40,668 bases of DNA from Alphaproteobacteria bacterium (GCA_028279245.1 JANQOE010000072.1:1-40668); one strand, 5' to 3'. Shown: positions 17,249-26,851, counted from the stretch's first letter. Translations and numbers: made by a program. Notes: a model not told the origin generated them from the letters alone.

Positions 17249-18591
17249 GCGCCGGCCCGTTCGATCGCACCAATGATGTTGTCGACCACCGATCCAACCA
17301 GTCGCTCGTCCTGGCCCTCGGCCATCACCCGGATCACCGGTTCGGTGCCTGACTTGCGGATCACCACCCGTCCGTCATTGCCCAACTCTTTTTCGCCGTC
17401 AGCGATGGCCGCTTTGACCGGCGCCGCGTCCAACGGCTGCCCGCCGTTGAAGCGCACATTCTTCAGGATCTGCGGGTAGGGCTGGAACACGTTGCCGACT
17501 TCGCTCATCCGCCGTCCTTCGCGCACCAGCACGGCCAACACTTGCAGCGCCGCGACCAGTCCATCACCCGTCGTCGCATAGTCGGTCAATATGATGTGGC
17601 CCGACTGCTCGCCACCGACGTTGAAGCCGTTGGCCTTCATGTGTTCGAGCACGTAGCGGTCGCCCACCTTGGTCCGCGCGAGGCCCAAGCCTTCATCCTG
17701 CAGGAACCGTTCCAAACCCAGATTGGACATGATGGTGGCGACCAACCCGCCGCCGCGCAGCATGTCCTGTCCTTTCCAGTATCGGGCAATCAGCGCCATC
17801 AACTGATCGCCGTCGAGCAAGGTGCCTTTCTCGTCCGAGATGACGACACGGTCGGCGTCGCCGTCAAGCGAGATGCCGAGATCCGCTCCAACCTCAACCA
17901 CGCGCTGCTGCATCGCCGCCGGCGCGGTTGCTCCGACCTGGTCGTTGATGTTGGTGCCGTTCGGATCGACGCCGAGGGTTTCGACGGTTGCGCCAAGCTC
18001 GTAGAGCACTTCCGGCGCGACGTTGTAGGCCGCCCCATGCGCGCAATCGACGACGATCTTCAACCCGTCGAGACTCTGGTTGCGCGGGAAGGTGTATTTG
18101 GCAGACTCGACATAGCGTCCACGGGCGCCCTCAAGCCGGATGGCCCGCCCCAGCTGCGCAGACTGTGCCACATGCTTGGCCGGATCGTTGTCGATCATGC
18201 GTTCGATCTCCGCTTCGACCTCGTCCGACAGCTTGAAACCGTCGGGCCCAAACAGCTTGATGCCATTGTCTTCGAACGGATTGTGCGAGGCGGAGATCAT
18301 CACGCCAATGTCGGCGCGCAGGGAACGAGTCAGCATGGCCACGGCCGGGGTTGGCATCGGCCCGACCAGCATCACGTCCATACCCATCGAGACGAAGCCG
18401 GCCTGCAGTGAGGCTTCCAGCATGTAGTTGCTCAGCCGCGTATCCTTGCCGATCAGCACGCGATGCCGGTGATCGCCGCGGGTGAAGTACTTGCCGGCCG
18501 CCATTGCGACCTTCAGGCAGGTGGCCGCCGTCATCGGCTCCCGGTTCGCTAACCCGCGGATGCCGTCGGTACCAAACAGTTTACGTGTCAT
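17245..18591 (-). CDS. glmM: Phosphoglucosamine mutase
   Basis: The 448-residue protein begins [13 protein letters not shown], the GlmM hallmark. It has the phosphoserine loop [14 protein letters not shown] with Ser102, the metal-binding DGDADR and the late sugar-phosphate site [12 protein letters not shown]. It interconverts glucosamine-6-phosphate and glucosamine-1-phosphate for UDP-GlcNAc, feeding peptidoglycan and lipopolysaccharide. It follows folP and ftsH as in many bacteria and overlaps thiD. Confidence 0.97.
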   Translation of the reverse strand: MTRKLFGTDGIRGLANREPMTAATCLKVAMAAGKYFTRGDHRHRVLIGKDTRLSNYMLEASLQAGFVSMGMDVMLVGPMPTPAVAMLTRSLRADIGVMISASHNPFEDNGIKLFGPDGFKLSDEVEAEIERMIDNDPAKHVAQSAQLGRAIRLEGARGRYVESAKYTFPRNQSLDGLKIVVDCAHGAAYNVAPEVLYELGATVETLGVDPNGTNINDQVGATAPAAMQQRVVEVGADLGISLDGDADRVVISDEKGTLLDGDQLMALIARYWKGQDMLRGGGLVATIMSNLGLERFLQDEGLGLARTKVGDRYVLEHMKANGFNVGGEQSGHIILTDYATTGDGLVAALQVLAVLVREGRRMSEVGNVFQPYPQILKNVRFNGGQPLDAAPVKAAIADGEKELGNDGRVVIRKSGTEPVIRVMAEGQDERLVGSVVDNIIGAIERAGA

Positions 18592-18615
18592 CTCGTAATC
18601 CGGCTTCTCTACGTT

Positions 18616-18647
18616 GGTGCGGCGAGTATTAGCAAACCGGCCGCACC
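18616..18647 (-). other. Stem-loop between folP and glmM
   Basis: GGTGCGGC (18616-18623) and GCCGCACC (18640-18647) make a perfect eight-pair stem with a 16-base loop in the 74-bp gap between folP and glmM. No T tract follows on the minus strand. It may be an mRNA processing, stability or attenuation element. Confidence 0.4.
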
Positions 18648-18665
18648 GTCAAACCAACATGGGAG

Positions 18666-19724
18666 TTAATGCCCCACAACACCTTGCCAAACACGTAATA
18701 CCTGCTTGGTCGCGACGACGTCGTGCACCCGCACAATCTGGGCCCCCGCCCGGGCCGCGATGCATACCGCGGCAAGGGAGCCGGGCAACCGCGCCTCGGC
18801 CGGCTCATTCCGGCTCAGGCCGGCAATGAAACTCTTACGCGACGCCCCAACCAGAACCGCGCAGCCCAGGCTATGCAGCCCCCCCAAACCTGACAGCAGG
18901 GCGGCGCTGTGCTGTGGCGTTTTGCCGAAGCCGATGCCGGGATCGACACACAGCCGGTCTAGCTCGACCCCCGCCACTTTGCAGGCGTCGATCCGTCCCC
19001 GCAGGTAGCCATGAACCTCCCACAAGACATCTTCATAATCCGGTGCCTGCTGCATCGTCGCCGGCTGTCCCCGCATGTGCATCAGCACGGCGCTACAGTC
19101 GCCGGACGCCACCGTGTCGAGCGAAGCCGCGTCATGGCATAGGGCGGAGACATCGTTGACGATGCGCGCACCCGCCCGAATAGCCGCCCGCATCGTGGCC
19201 GCATGCCGCGTATCGACCGACACGACGACTCCGGCGTTAGTGAGCTTCTCGACCACCGGGATCACGCGATCCAACTCCTCCGCCGGATCGACCGCCACTG
19301 CACCGGGACGCGTCGACTCGCCGCCGATATCCACAATGTCCGCGCCGGCGTCGCGCATGCGGCGCGCCTGGTCATAGGCATCGTTGGCGGACCCGGACCG
19401 GCTGTCCGCGAAGAAGCTATCCGGGGTCGCATTGATGACACCCATCACCAGGGGGCCATCCGCGCGTGCCAGATCAACCCCGGCAAACGGCGGTCGCGCC
19501 ACGGTAAGGCTGTCGAGTGCCTGCGCGGCACCGGGTGTTCCATCGGCCCACTGGCGCAGATCAGCAATGGTACCCGCACCGATCTTGATGTCCGTGTCGG
19601 CACCGCGGATGCGGGCACGTGCATGTGTGAAAGCGATGGGACCGCCGGCCAGCGGCAGCGCGCTGCCGGCGGCGCAGGCATCGGTCGCCGCGCGCCCATA
19701 GAGCAGCCCTATCGGCTCAAGCAT
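18666..19724 (-). CDS. folP: Dihydropteroate synthase with N-terminal extension
   Basis: The product is 352 residues. The catalytic TIM barrel begins near residue 92 with LVMGVINATPDSFFADS, followed by DIVDIGGESTRPGA, VSVDTRHA, VNDVSAL and VGASRKSFI, the pterin and pABA loops of DHPS. The ~90-residue N-terminal part is longer than in E. coli; similar extensions occur, from memory, in other alphaproteobacterial FolP proteins. It makes dihydropteroate for folate. The ATG at 19724 has no good ribosome-binding site and sits just past a strong hairpin, so expression may be limited or coupled. Confidence 0.95.
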   Translation of the reverse strand: MLEPIGLLYGRAATDACAAGSALPLAGGPIAFTHARARIRGADTDIKIGAGTIADLRQWADGTPGAAQALDSLTVARPPFAGVDLARADGPLVMGVINATPDSFFADSRSGSANDAYDQARRMRDAGADIVDIGGESTRPGAVAVDPAEELDRVIPVVEKLTNAGVVVSVDTRHAATMRAAIRAGARIVNDVSALCHDAASLDTVASGDCSAVLMHMRGQPATMQQAPDYEDVLWEVHGYLRGRIDACKVAGVELDRLCVDPGIGFGKTPQHSAALLSGLGGLHSLGCAVLVGASRKSFIAGLSRNEPAEARLPGSLAAVCIAARAGAQIVRVHDVVATKQVLRVWQGVVGH

Positions 19725-19727
19725 CAA

Positions 19728-19749
19728 AGAGGCGCCCGTTGGCGCCTCT
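19728..19749 (-). terminator. Strong hairpin between ftsH and folP
   Basis: AGAGGCGCC (19728-19736) and GGCGCCTCT (19741-19749) form a perfect nine-pair stem with a four-base loop. On the minus strand the stem ends CTCT, then TTG, then the folP ATG. It may be an intrinsic or partial terminator of ftsH, or a leader structure covering the folP start region. The T tract is short, so termination would be incomplete. Confidence 0.5.
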
Positions 19750-19801
19750 AGGTCTTTGAATGGAACGGTTGGCCCTTCGTCAGGGCGTGGCGTGGCTACG
19801 G

Positions 19802-21730
19802 TCAGCCCTCCGGCTGCGGCTCCGGCTCCAGGCCACCGGGGCGGTCCTTACCAGCACGGCGGCTCGATGGCACCGACGAGCGCGGCCCGCTCTTCTCCGC
19901 CGCCTCTTCGGGGTCGATCCGTTCGATCGGCTCGCCACGCATGATTTTCCGCACTTCGTCGCCGGACAGCGTCTCGTATTCCAGCAAGCCCTTGGCCACT
20001 TCGTGCAACTCTTCAATGTGCTCGCTGAGGATCGCACGGGCCTTCGTCTCGCCCTCTTCGATCAGACCGCGGATTTCCTCGTCGATGATCAGCGCGGTCG
20101 CGTCCGAGACATTCTTATGCTGCGCCACCGAGTGACCCAGGAACACTTCCTCCTGGTTGTCCTCGTACCGCAGCGGGCCGAGCTTCTCGCTGAACCCGAA
20201 CTCCGTCACCATGCGCCGCGCCAGGCCGGTGGCCTGCTGGATATCGTTGCCGGCGCCGGTCGTCACCATGTCCTTGCCGAAGATAATCTCTTCCGCGACC
20301 CGGCCGCCGAACATCATCGCCAGCTTCGCCTTCAGCTCGAACAGCGAATAGCTATAGCGGTCTTTCTCCGGCAACTGCATCGTCACACCCAACGCGCGGC
20401 CGCGCGGGATGATTGTCACCTTGTGCAACGGGTCGGAGCCATCGGTGTAGAGGCCGACCAAGGCGTGCCCCGCCTCGTGGTACGCCGTCAGTTTTTTCTC
20501 TTCCTCGGTCATGACCATCGAGCGCCGCTCGGCACCCATCATGACCTTGTCCTTGGCCGCTTCGAAATCGGCCATCGTGACCATGCGCTTCCCGGCCCGC
20601 GCCGCCATCAACGCCGCCTCGTTGACCAGGTTTGCCAAGTCAGCGCCAGAGAAGCCGGGCGTGCCGCGCGCCACTGTCTTCGCGTTGACGTCGGGTGCCA
20701 GCGGCACCTTCCGCATATGGACCTTCAAGATCTTCTCGCGGCCGACCACATCGGGGTTCGGCACGACCACCTGGCGGTCGAAGCGACCCGGCCGCAGCAG
20801 CGCTGGGTCCAGAACGTCCGGCCGGTTGGTCGCGGCGATAAGGATGACGCCCTCGTTCGCCTCGAAGCCGTCCATCTCAACCAGCAACTGGTTCAGCGTT
20901 TGCTCACGTTCGTCGTTGCCGCCGCCCAATCCGGCGCCACGATGCCGGCCAACAGCATCGATTTCGTCGATGAAGATTATGCAGGGTGCATTTTTCTTAC
21001 CCTGATCGAACATGTCGCGGACGCGGCTGGCACCGACACCCACGAACATCTCGACAAAGTCGGAGCCGGAGATGGTGAAGAACGGGACGTTCGCCTCGCC
21101 GGCAATGGCGCGGGCCAGCAAGGTCTTACCGGTTCCTGGCGGGCCAACCAGCAGCACACCCTTTGGAATCTTGCCGCCGAGCCGCTGAAACTTCTGGGGA
21201 TCGCGCAGAAACTCGACGACCTCCTCAAGTTCCTGTTTCGCCTCGTCAATGCCGGCGACGTCCTCAAACGTGACCCGGCCAACCTTTTCGGTCAGCAGCT
21301 TCGCCCGCGACTTGCCAAAACCCATGGCCCGGCCGCCACCCGATTGCATCTGGCGCAGGAAGAACACCCAAACGCCGATCAGAATGAAGAACGGTAGCCA
21401 CTGGAACAGGATCGCGACCAGGGGATGGACCCGCTCCTCCGCCGGCGCCGCGGTCACCCGCACGCTGTTCTGCGTCAGCGTGGTGACGAAATCGGCACCT
21501 TCCGGTGCATAGGTTTGGAACGAGGAGCCGGAATTCAGAGTGCCCTGAATCTCGCTGCCCCGGATCGTCACTTCTTCGACCTGCCCCGCCTGGACATCGC
21601 TCATGAAGTCCGAAAACGCCAACTCGGTCCGCGCGCCGCGCTGGCTCGGCGACTGGAACAGGTTGAACAGCGCCACAACAAGCAGCGCTATGATGATCCA
21701 CAGGGCAAGATTTCTGCCGAAAGTATTCAC
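19802..21730 (-). CDS. ftsH: ATP-dependent membrane zinc metalloprotease FtsH
   Basis: The product is 642 residues. Two membrane segments (about residues 8-26 and 104-126) flank a periplasmic domain. Then come the AAA module with Walker A GPPGTGKT, Walker [13 protein letters not shown] and the second region of homology ([20 protein letters not shown]), the zinc motif HEAGH and a C-terminal coiled-coil region. The hexamer degrades membrane and short-lived cytosolic proteins, classically LpxC and RpoH in enterics; rpoH is also in this window. The start is GTG. It follows tilS by 81 bp. Confidence 0.98.
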   Translation of the reverse strand: MNTFGRNLALWIIIALLVVALFNLFQSPSQRGARTELAFSDFMSDVQAGQVEEVTIRGSEIQGTLNSGSSFQTYAPEGADFVTTLTQNSVRVTAAPAEERVHPLVAILFQWLPFFILIGVWVFFLRQMQSGGGRAMGFGKSRAKLLTEKVGRVTFEDVAGIDEAKQELEEVVEFLRDPQKFQRLGGKIPKGVLLVGPPGTGKTLLARAIAGEANVPFFTISGSDFVEMFVGVGASRVRDMFDQGKKNAPCIIFIDEIDAVGRHRGAGLGGGNDEREQTLNQLLVEMDGFEANEGVILIAATNRPDVLDPALLRPGRFDRQVVVPNPDVVGREKILKVHMRKVPLAPDVNAKTVARGTPGFSGADLANLVNEAALMAARAGKRMVTMADFEAAKDKVMMGAERRSMVMTEEEKKLTAYHEAGHALVGLYTDGSDPLHKVTIIPRGRALGVTMQLPEKDRYSYSLFELKAKLAMMFGGRVAEEIIFGKDMVTTGAGNDIQQATGLARRMVTEFGFSEKLGPLRYEDNQEEVFLGHSVAQHKNVSDATALIIDEEIRGLIEEGETKARAILSEHIEELHEVAKGLLEYETLSGDEVRKIMRGEPIERIDPEEAAEKSGPRSSVPSSRRAGKDRPGGLEPEPQPEG

Positions 21731-21811
21731 GCCAACCCCAAATAAGGATGGTTGTCACCGCTCAGGGCGAGTGCATCAACGTTCTGATAGCAGATAGGTG
21801 CTTCCAGACCG

Positions 21812-23092
21812 TCAAACAATGCCAAACTCCGCAGGATACAAGGGAAGCGGAGGGACGAAAGATATCTTAACGCCCAGCGTCCCGGTGCCATCGTCAATTC
21901 GATTGTAGCCCAGATGTGGTACCGAAGACACGGTGTCACCACGCCATATTGCGGGTAGGACAAGCTTCGCCGGATGGGGGATGGGGCCGTGGTCCCGCCA
22001 ACCGTCTGCTTTCAGTTGCGCCAGACCCCGCCGGCCAACAGCGTCGATTCGCGCATTCTCGCCCAAGAACCCGTTGTTTCGCACGCAAAACCGGTCCCAA
22101 ACCACTGTCGCACCCGGGCGGGGCAGGGGCGCTGGCGCGGGCAGGGCGCGCTCTTCCCGGCTCACGGCGACCCACCGCCGCCAAGGCGCCACCCGGCAGC
22201 CCGCAAGCGTGCGGGCGCGCTTTAATTCATCGCGAACGACGCCAAACAAGCGATCCAACCGCGCCGACCGCGGCGGATACAGCTGCCCACCAACCGCCGC
22301 AACGGCGGACTCGAGGGCCCGCCGGGCAATCGCCTCCGGCGCGCTTCGCAGCCCACCCGCTTCGATAAGTGCGTAGCCCCCGTGATACACCGCGCAGTGC
22401 CGGGCGCCGAACCGTGCCACTTCGGTGTCCATGCTGACGCGAGCTTGCGCGGCGCTGACTGCTTCGTCCGATGAAACAGTTGCAGACGAATCGCGCCGCA
22501 TCTTCGCCCGCAAGAAACGTTCATCGGCGTTGCTGGGATCGTCGATCCAGTCTTGACCGCGACTGGCCAGATAGGCGCGGCAGACCGATCGAGGCACCGG
22601 CAGCAGCGGGCGCAACAGCCGCAACGAATGTCGCTCTACGATAGATGCCATGCCCGCAAGACCGCGTGCTCCGCTCCCGGCATGGCGGCGCATCTGCACC
22701 GTTTCCGCCTGATCGTCCGCCTGATGCCCGACCAACAGGTGAAGAATGCCATGACTGGCGCACCAACCCTCAAGCAGTTCGTAGCGCGCCTGCCGAGCGG
22801 CTTCCTGAATGCCGGTCTCCGGCCACTCGCCGGGCCAACGCAGGACATGATGCTCTATCCCATACGCGGACAGCCAGTTGCCCACCCGCCTCGCTTCCGC
22901 CGCCGACTCGTCTCGCAGGGCGTGGTCGACAGTCAGGGCCCGTAACCGCCCACCGGTCGCGCGGATCCACTCGTCGGCCAGCAGCGTGAGCGCCATGCTG
23001 TCGGAGCCGCCGGAAACGGCGACCGCGATCTCCGGCGTCGGCTCGAACGGGCCGAGCGTCGCCAAGGTCGGCAGGTCGGTCGCGGCGATCAC
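21812..23092 (-). CDS. tilS: tRNA(Ile)-lysidine synthase
   Basis: The 426-residue protein has the PP-loop SGGSDSM at residues 27-33 and the following VDHALRDESAAEA and GHQADDQAETVQMR segments typical of the TilS N-terminal domain. It ligates lysine to C34 of the AUA-reading tRNA-Ile, changing both codon and charging identity, and is essential in most bacteria. The start is GTG at 23092, 11 bases after the cpoB stop. The order cpoB-tilS-ftsH is common in alphaproteobacteria. Confidence 0.95.
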   Translation of the reverse strand: MIAATDLPTLATLGPFEPTPEIAVAVSGGSDSMALTLLADEWIRATGGRLRALTVDHALRDESAAEARRVGNWLSAYGIEHHVLRWPGEWPETGIQEAARQARYELLEGWCASHGILHLLVGHQADDQAETVQMRRHAGSGARGLAGMASIVERHSLRLLRPLLPVPRSVCRAYLASRGQDWIDDPSNADERFLRAKMRRDSSATVSSDEAVSAAQARVSMDTEVARFGARHCAVYHGGYALIEAGGLRSAPEAIARRALESAVAAVGGQLYPPRSARLDRLFGVVRDELKRARTLAGCRVAPWRRWVAVSREERALPAPAPLPRPGATVVWDRFCVRNNGFLGENARIDAVGRRGLAQLKADGWRDHGPIPHPAKLVLPAIWRGDTVSSVPHLGYNRIDDGTGTLGVKISFVPPLPLYPAEFGIV

Positions 23093-23103
23093 CGCGCCAC
23101 CGG

Positions 23104-24084
23104 CTAGCTACAGCTCAGCCGGCCCGCCTCACGTTGCGCCCGCTGCAGGATGTTCGACGGCGCGTCCGGATACTCCGACTGCAGCTTCGACAGGGTCAGA
23201 CAAGCATCCTCGGTCCGCTCCAGGTTGGCGAGCGACAAGCCAAGTTTCAGCAGATTGTCCGGTGCCTTCGAACTGTCAGGATAGGTCTGGTAGCCCTCGG
23301 CAAAGGTGCGTGCCGCCCTTTGGAAGTCGTCTCGCACATAGTGCGTTTCACCCAACCAGTATTGTGCGTTCCCAGCCAATGGTGACTCCGGGTTCCGCTC
23401 CACGAACTCCTGTAGTGCAACTTCCGCGTTGTCGAAGTCCCGCCGCAACAGGAAGCTTCGTGCATAGTTGTATTGCTCGTCGACGGATCCGTCGGGAAGC
23501 TGCACAGATGCGGGAACGGCTGTTGCCTGGGGCGACTGCGGCTGCAACAGCGCGAGTTCGTCAGCAGCCGGCTCAATGCCTTGGTTCCGCAACTGGTCTT
23601 CGGTGAGCTGTCCGATGGTACCGCCGGTGGATGGTGGCCCGGGTTGTCCGGCGCCTGGCGGCGGTGGGCTGGCCTCCGCCAGCGGCACATCCGACTCGGC
23701 CGGCACGCCGCCTTGCTCAAGCGTCCGCAGTCGGAAGTCGACGTCGGCAACCAGTTTCTCCAGCCGATCCGTCAGTTGGCGAATCTGAAAGCCCATGCGC
23801 TCGACCTGGCCGGTGAGGGAGCGGACTTCTTCTTCGAATTGATCGAGGCGCACCTGCATTTGCGACGTGCTGCGCGGGGTCAGGGTGCTCTCGGTGTCGC
23901 TGGGGGCTTGTGCGGGTGGATCATCACCGCGGTAGACGGTGCGTTCAAGCGCCCTGATCTGCCGCTCCAGCCGGTTGAGCGTATCGACAACTGGCGCGAT
24001 GTCGCTGCTTTGTGCCGACAGATCAGTAGCAGCAAGCATCAAAACGCCTGCCACAAGAGCTGTCGTTCTTTTCAAGCCATTCAT
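23104..24084 (-). CDS. cpoB: Tol-Pal associated periplasmic protein CpoB (YbgF)
   Basis: The product is 326 residues from ATG 24084 with an AGGG site; longer in-frame starts are less likely because this one opens a clean signal peptide ending in SAQ. An N-terminal coiled-coil region (residues ~27-130, including VRLDQFEEEVRSLTGQVERMGFQIRQLTDRL read in parts) is followed by a Pro/Gly linker. TPR-like repeats come next (YNYARSFLLRRDFDNAEVALQEF, AQYWLGETHYVRDDFQRAARTFAEGY). CpoB coordinates Tol-Pal constriction with peptidoglycan synthesis. It follows pal by 96 bp. Confidence 0.95.
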   Translation of the reverse strand: MNGLKRTTALVAGVLMLAATDLSAQSSDIAPVVDTLNRLERQIRALERTVYRGDDPPAQAPSDTESTLTPRSTSQMQVRLDQFEEEVRSLTGQVERMGFQIRQLTDRLEKLVADVDFRLRTLEQGGVPAESDVPLAEASPPPPGAGQPGPPSTGGTIGQLTEDQLRNQGIEPAADELALLQPQSPQATAVPASVQLPDGSVDEQYNYARSFLLRRDFDNAEVALQEFVERNPESPLAGNAQYWLGETHYVRDDFQRAARTFAEGYQTYPDSSKAPDNLLKLGLSLANLERTEDACLTLSKLQSEYPDAPSNILQRAQREAGRLSCS

Positions 24085-24180
24085 AGCCCTGCCGCGCGTC
24101 AGGGAGTCCCGCATGTGGGGGAGGCTGGCCGGGTTTTGCGGCAAAACTATGGCGCTTCGCCCGGCCGGTATTAACTGCGA

Positions 24181-24684
24181 CTAGTTGACCACCAGCACGG
24201 AGCGGCGGTTCTGCGAGTAAGCATCATCGGTCGATCCGAGCACCGCCGGACGTTCCTTGCCAAAGCTGATGATGCGTACGCGGCTCGAGTCGACCCCCAG
24301 CGACTGCATGTACTCGAGCGCGCTGTTTGCACGGCGTTCGCCAAGCGCGAGGTTGTACTCACGGGTGCCGCGTTCGTCCGCGTGCCCCTCGATCGTCACC
24401 GTCACCTGCGGATATGTCTTCAACCAGGCAGACCAGCGCTCGACAGTCGCCCGCGCATCGGGCTTCAGGCTGTGCCTGTCGAAATCGAAGAAGACGCGGT
24501 CACCCACATTCGCGACCAAGTCGGCTTGGGTGCCGGGCTGCGGTCCGGTCGCTGCGACCTGCGGCGTCGAGCCGCTATCAACAGCACCACCGGCGCCCCC
24601 GGCGTCGCTCGCTTCTTCAGATGCCGTAGAACAGGCAGCCAACACAAACATGGCTGCCATGATGCTTGGAAGGTTCAATCGCAT
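24181..24684 (-). CDS. pal: Peptidoglycan-associated lipoprotein Pal
   Basis: The 167-residue lipoprotein has the lipobox LAAC with the lipidated Cys at residue 18, a short Ala/Gly/Ser linker and an OmpA-like domain. In that domain VFFDFDRHSLKPDAR and IEGHADERGTREYNLALGERRANSALEYM carry the diaminopimelate-binding Asp and Arg. Pal sits in the outer membrane, binds peptidoglycan and is recycled by TolB. The start at 24684 has a strong AAGGAGTC site; the 87 upstream codons in frame are not coding. It has its own predicted promoter in the tolB-pal gap. Confidence 0.97.
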   Translation of the reverse strand: MRLNLPSIMAAMFVLAACSTASEEASDAGGAGGAVDSGSTPQVAATGPQPGTQADLVANVGDRVFFDFDRHSLKPDARATVERWSAWLKTYPQVTVTIEGHADERGTREYNLALGERRANSALEYMQSLGVDSSRVRIISFGKERPAVLGSTDDAYSQNRRSVLVVN

Positions 24685-24710
24685 CGATGACTCCTTAAAC
24701 CGCGATACTT

Positions 24711-24722
24711 TTTTGGCCAAAA
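24711..24722 (-). other. Perfect 12-bp palindrome in the pal leader
   Basis: TTTTGGCCAAAA is perfectly self-complementary and lies 27 bases before the pal start, close to the ribosome-binding site. With the stem at 24790-24808 it makes a structured leader between promoter and gene. Role unknown. Confidence 0.3.
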
Positions 24723-24789
24723 CGTCCGAAAATCCCCGGTGCCCCCAGCGCGTCTTCCAAGAAAGCGGCTTATGGACCCCCCGCTTCTT

Positions 24790-24808
24790 GTGTCCCGTCA
24801 TTGGACAC
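24790..24808 (-). other. Stem-loop at the predicted 5' end of pal mRNA
   Basis: GTGTCC (24790-24795) and GGACAC (24803-24808) form a six-pair stem with a seven-base loop. It would lie within the first ~20 bases of a transcript from the promoter at 24817-24845, a position where stems often protect mRNA from decay. Confidence 0.4.
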
Positions 24809-24816
24809 GGTGCGCA

Positions 24817-24845
24817 TATATATAGTGGCGGATTCGTTGATGCAA
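24817..24845 (-). promoter_or_regulatory. Candidate internal promoter for pal-cpoB
   Basis: On the minus strand TTGCAT (24840-24845) and TATATA (24817-24822) are spaced by exactly 17 bp inside the 236-bp tolB-pal gap, the longest gap in the tol cluster. This fits a housekeeping promoter and would let the abundant lipoprotein Pal be made in excess over the other Tol proteins. Predicted leader length is about 125 bases. Confidence 0.6.
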
Positions 24846-24920
24846 GGCGAGCCAAATCGCGTGCTTTTTCCCGGAGATACGGGCCAATAACCTTCGTACA
24901 CGCAATTCGACTCGAAAATG

Positions 24921-26258
24921 TCACTGCACGCTCGGCGGCGACCAAGCGGGGTCGGACGCTTCAACAGGTGTAATAACTTCCCGCTCGTTGAATCCCGTCA
25001 GGTCGATAGAGAATAACCTCGACGAACCCCCGCGGCCGGCCGAGTCCGACTTTGTCTGCCGAAAGAACATCAGCACCCGTCCGTTCGGCGCCCATGTCGG
25101 TCCTTCGACCAGGAAGCCTTTCGTTAGTAACCGTTCGCCCGCACCGTCCGGCCGAATGACGCCGATATGAAACTCGCCGCGGAAGATCTTGGTGAAAGCG
25201 ATAAGGTCACCGCGTGGCGACCATACGGGCGTGCCGTATCGGCCTTCACCGAAGCTGATTCGCTGGATATCGCTGCCGTCGGAACGCATGGTGTAGAGCT
25301 GCTGTGAGCCGCTGCGGTCTGACTCGAACACAATCTGTCGCCCATCCGGCGCGTAGCTTGGCCCGGTATCGATCGCGGTATTTTTCGTTAACCGGTTGAC
25401 CCGCCGGGTCCGCAAATCCATCGCGTAGATGTCGGTGTTGCCTTGCTCCGCCAGGCTCATGACGACGTTGTTGCCGTCGGGCGAGAAACGCGGCGCAAAC
25501 GTCATGCCGGGAAAATCGCCCAGCACCTCCTGCTCGCCCGTATCGATGTTGAACAGATACACGCGCGGTTGTTCATTGTAGTAGGCGAGGTAGGTGATCT
25601 CTTGGCTCGTCGGCGAGAACCTTGGAGTCAGGACCAATGTATCGCCATTTGTCAGAAAACGATGGTTCGCACCATCCTGATCCATGATGGCGAGCCGTTT
25701 GACCCGCTGGTTCTGCGGCCCGGTTTCCGAGATGTAGACGACCCGCGTGTCAAAGTAGCCCCGCTCTCCCGTAATCCGCTCATAGATCGTATCGGAGACG
25801 ATGTGCGCGATGCGTCGCCAGTTCGACGGTGCAGTCGACAGGCTCAGCCCGGTCATGGCGGTTTCGGCAAACACATCCCACAGCCGGAATTCGACCTGCA
25901 ATTCACCGTCGGCTTTGAACGATGCACCGCCAACGACCAGCGCCTGCGCATTGAGAACACGCCAGTTGTTGAAATTCGGCCGCACTTCGACCCCGGACGG
26001 TTCTTCAATGAAAGCTTTTCGGTCGACCGGACGGAACAGGCCGGATCGCGACAGGTTGTTGGTGATTACCTCGGACATGTCGCGCGCGATCTGATTGGCC
26101 TCCGCCGTATTCGAGAGGAACTCGGGGATCGCGATAGGCAGCGGCTCGACATTGCCACGGGTAATGTCGACGCGGAGCTGCGCGGCTACCTGTTCGATCG
26201 GGACAATTGCCAGCAAACCGATCAGGAACCATCTAACCAAGTGAGGCAGTCGTCTCAT
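24921..26258 (-). CDS. tolB: Tol-Pal system periplasmic protein TolB
   Basis: The product is 445 residues from ATG 26258, with AAAGGAC upstream. A signal peptide ends near AQ at residue 27. The N-terminal D1 domain (to ~residue 165) is followed by a six-bladed beta-propeller with repeated [26 protein letters not shown] motifs, the Pal-binding part. In known systems the first residues of mature TolB bind TolA and the propeller binds Pal. Its ATG overlaps the stop of the upstream TolB-like gene as ATGA. Residues 118-137 are identical to that neighbour. Confidence 0.97.
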   Translation of the reverse strand: MRRLPHLVRWFLIGLLAIVPIEQVAAQLRVDITRGNVEPLPIAIPEFLSNTAEANQIARDMSEVITNNLSRSGLFRPVDRKAFIEEPSGVEVRPNFNNWRVLNAQALVVGGASFKADGELQVEFRLWDVFAETAMTGLSLSTAPSNWRRIAHIVSDTIYERITGERGYFDTRVVYISETGPQNQRVKRLAIMDQDGANHRFLTNGDTLVLTPRFSPTSQEITYLAYYNEQPRVYLFNIDTGEQEVLGDFPGMTFAPRFSPDGNNVVMSLAEQGNTDIYAMDLRTRRVNRLTKNTAIDTGPSYAPDGRQIVFESDRSGSQQLYTMRSDGSDIQRISFGEGRYGTPVWSPRGDLIAFTKIFRGEFHIGVIRPDGAGERLLTKGFLVEGPTWAPNGRVLMFFRQTKSDSAGRGGSSRLFSIDLTGFNEREVITPVEASDPAWSPPSVQ

Positions 26259-26851
26259 ACCAAGTCCTTTGAATCGAATTGAATCATAGCCCCGCGCCAT
26301 TTCTCGAATGGGCGGATCGGCATAGCTGGGGGAACGCACCGGTTAAGTCGCGCCTGATAGAGCGAACTTGCGCTCTCATAAACCTGAGCGGAGACCATAC
26401 GGGCAATCCGCTTCCAGTTCGACTGTGATGTCGACAGACTCACCCCGGTCATGGCCGTCTCGGCAAACACATCCCACAGGCGGAACTCAACCTGTAGCTC
26501 TCCGTTCCCCTTGACCGAGGTGCGGGCGGCAACAAGCACCTGCACATTTAGGACACGCCAGTTGTCGAAATTCGGACGCCCCACGACTTTGACGGGTTCT
26601 TCGACGAAGCTCCGAGCCGCCTGGAACTTTCCAGAGTAATCGATGGTTCTCGTGATGACAGTGCCGATATCCTCTGCAAAGCGTCCGGCCTCGGCCGAGT
26701 CCGAGCCAATCGCCGGAATGGCGACGACTAGCTGGTCATAGAGCCCGCTGCATCTCCGGTCGCTCCACGGCTGTGCAATTGCACGATCAAGCGGAAACAT
26801 TCCCAGCAAAACGATCAGGAGATGGCCGGCGCCCTTACACAAGAATTTCAT
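26255..26851 (-). CDS. Extra secreted TolB D1-domain protein with a TolA-like C-terminal tail
   Basis: The product is 198 residues from ATG 26851. A signal peptide ends near AIAQ (residue 27). Residues ~40-158 align with the TolB N-terminal domain: [11 protein letters not shown], then 20 consecutive residues (117-136) identical to TolB 118-137, then SNWKRIA. There is no beta-propeller. Residues ~169-198 (LNRCVPP...[18 protein letters not shown]) instead resemble the last 33 residues of TolA (LNDRCNP...[20 protein letters not shown]). It overlaps tolA and tolB by four bases each (ATGA). The most likely origin is tandem duplication across the tolA-tolB junction. Mature cysteines at 34 and 172 could pair. 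Function unknown; it is not part of the canonical Tol-Pal set. Confidence 0.85.
   Translation of the reverse strand: MKFLCKGAGHLLIVLLGMFPLDRAIAQPWSDRRCSGLYDQLVVAIPAIGSDSAEAGRFAEDIGTVITRTIDYSGKFQAARSFVEEPVKVVGRPNFDNWRVLNVQVLVAARTSVKGNGELQVEFRLWDVFAETAMTGVSLSTSQSNWKRIARMVSAQVYESASSLYQARLNRCVPPAMPIRPFEKWRGAMIQFDSKDLV

Noticed and set aside
19760..21397. A long + strand open frame (545 codons) opposite ftsH
   Set aside because: It mirrors the ftsH codon pattern in GC-rich DNA, has low-complexity Arg/His-rich composition, no ribosome-binding site and no recognisable domain.
26255..26851. The TolB-like gene as a pseudogene or assembly duplicate
   Set aside because: The frame is intact, with signal peptide and both couplings, and the copies differ at many positions, which an assembly duplicate would not. 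Recent decay would not keep 20 identical residues amid silent changes.
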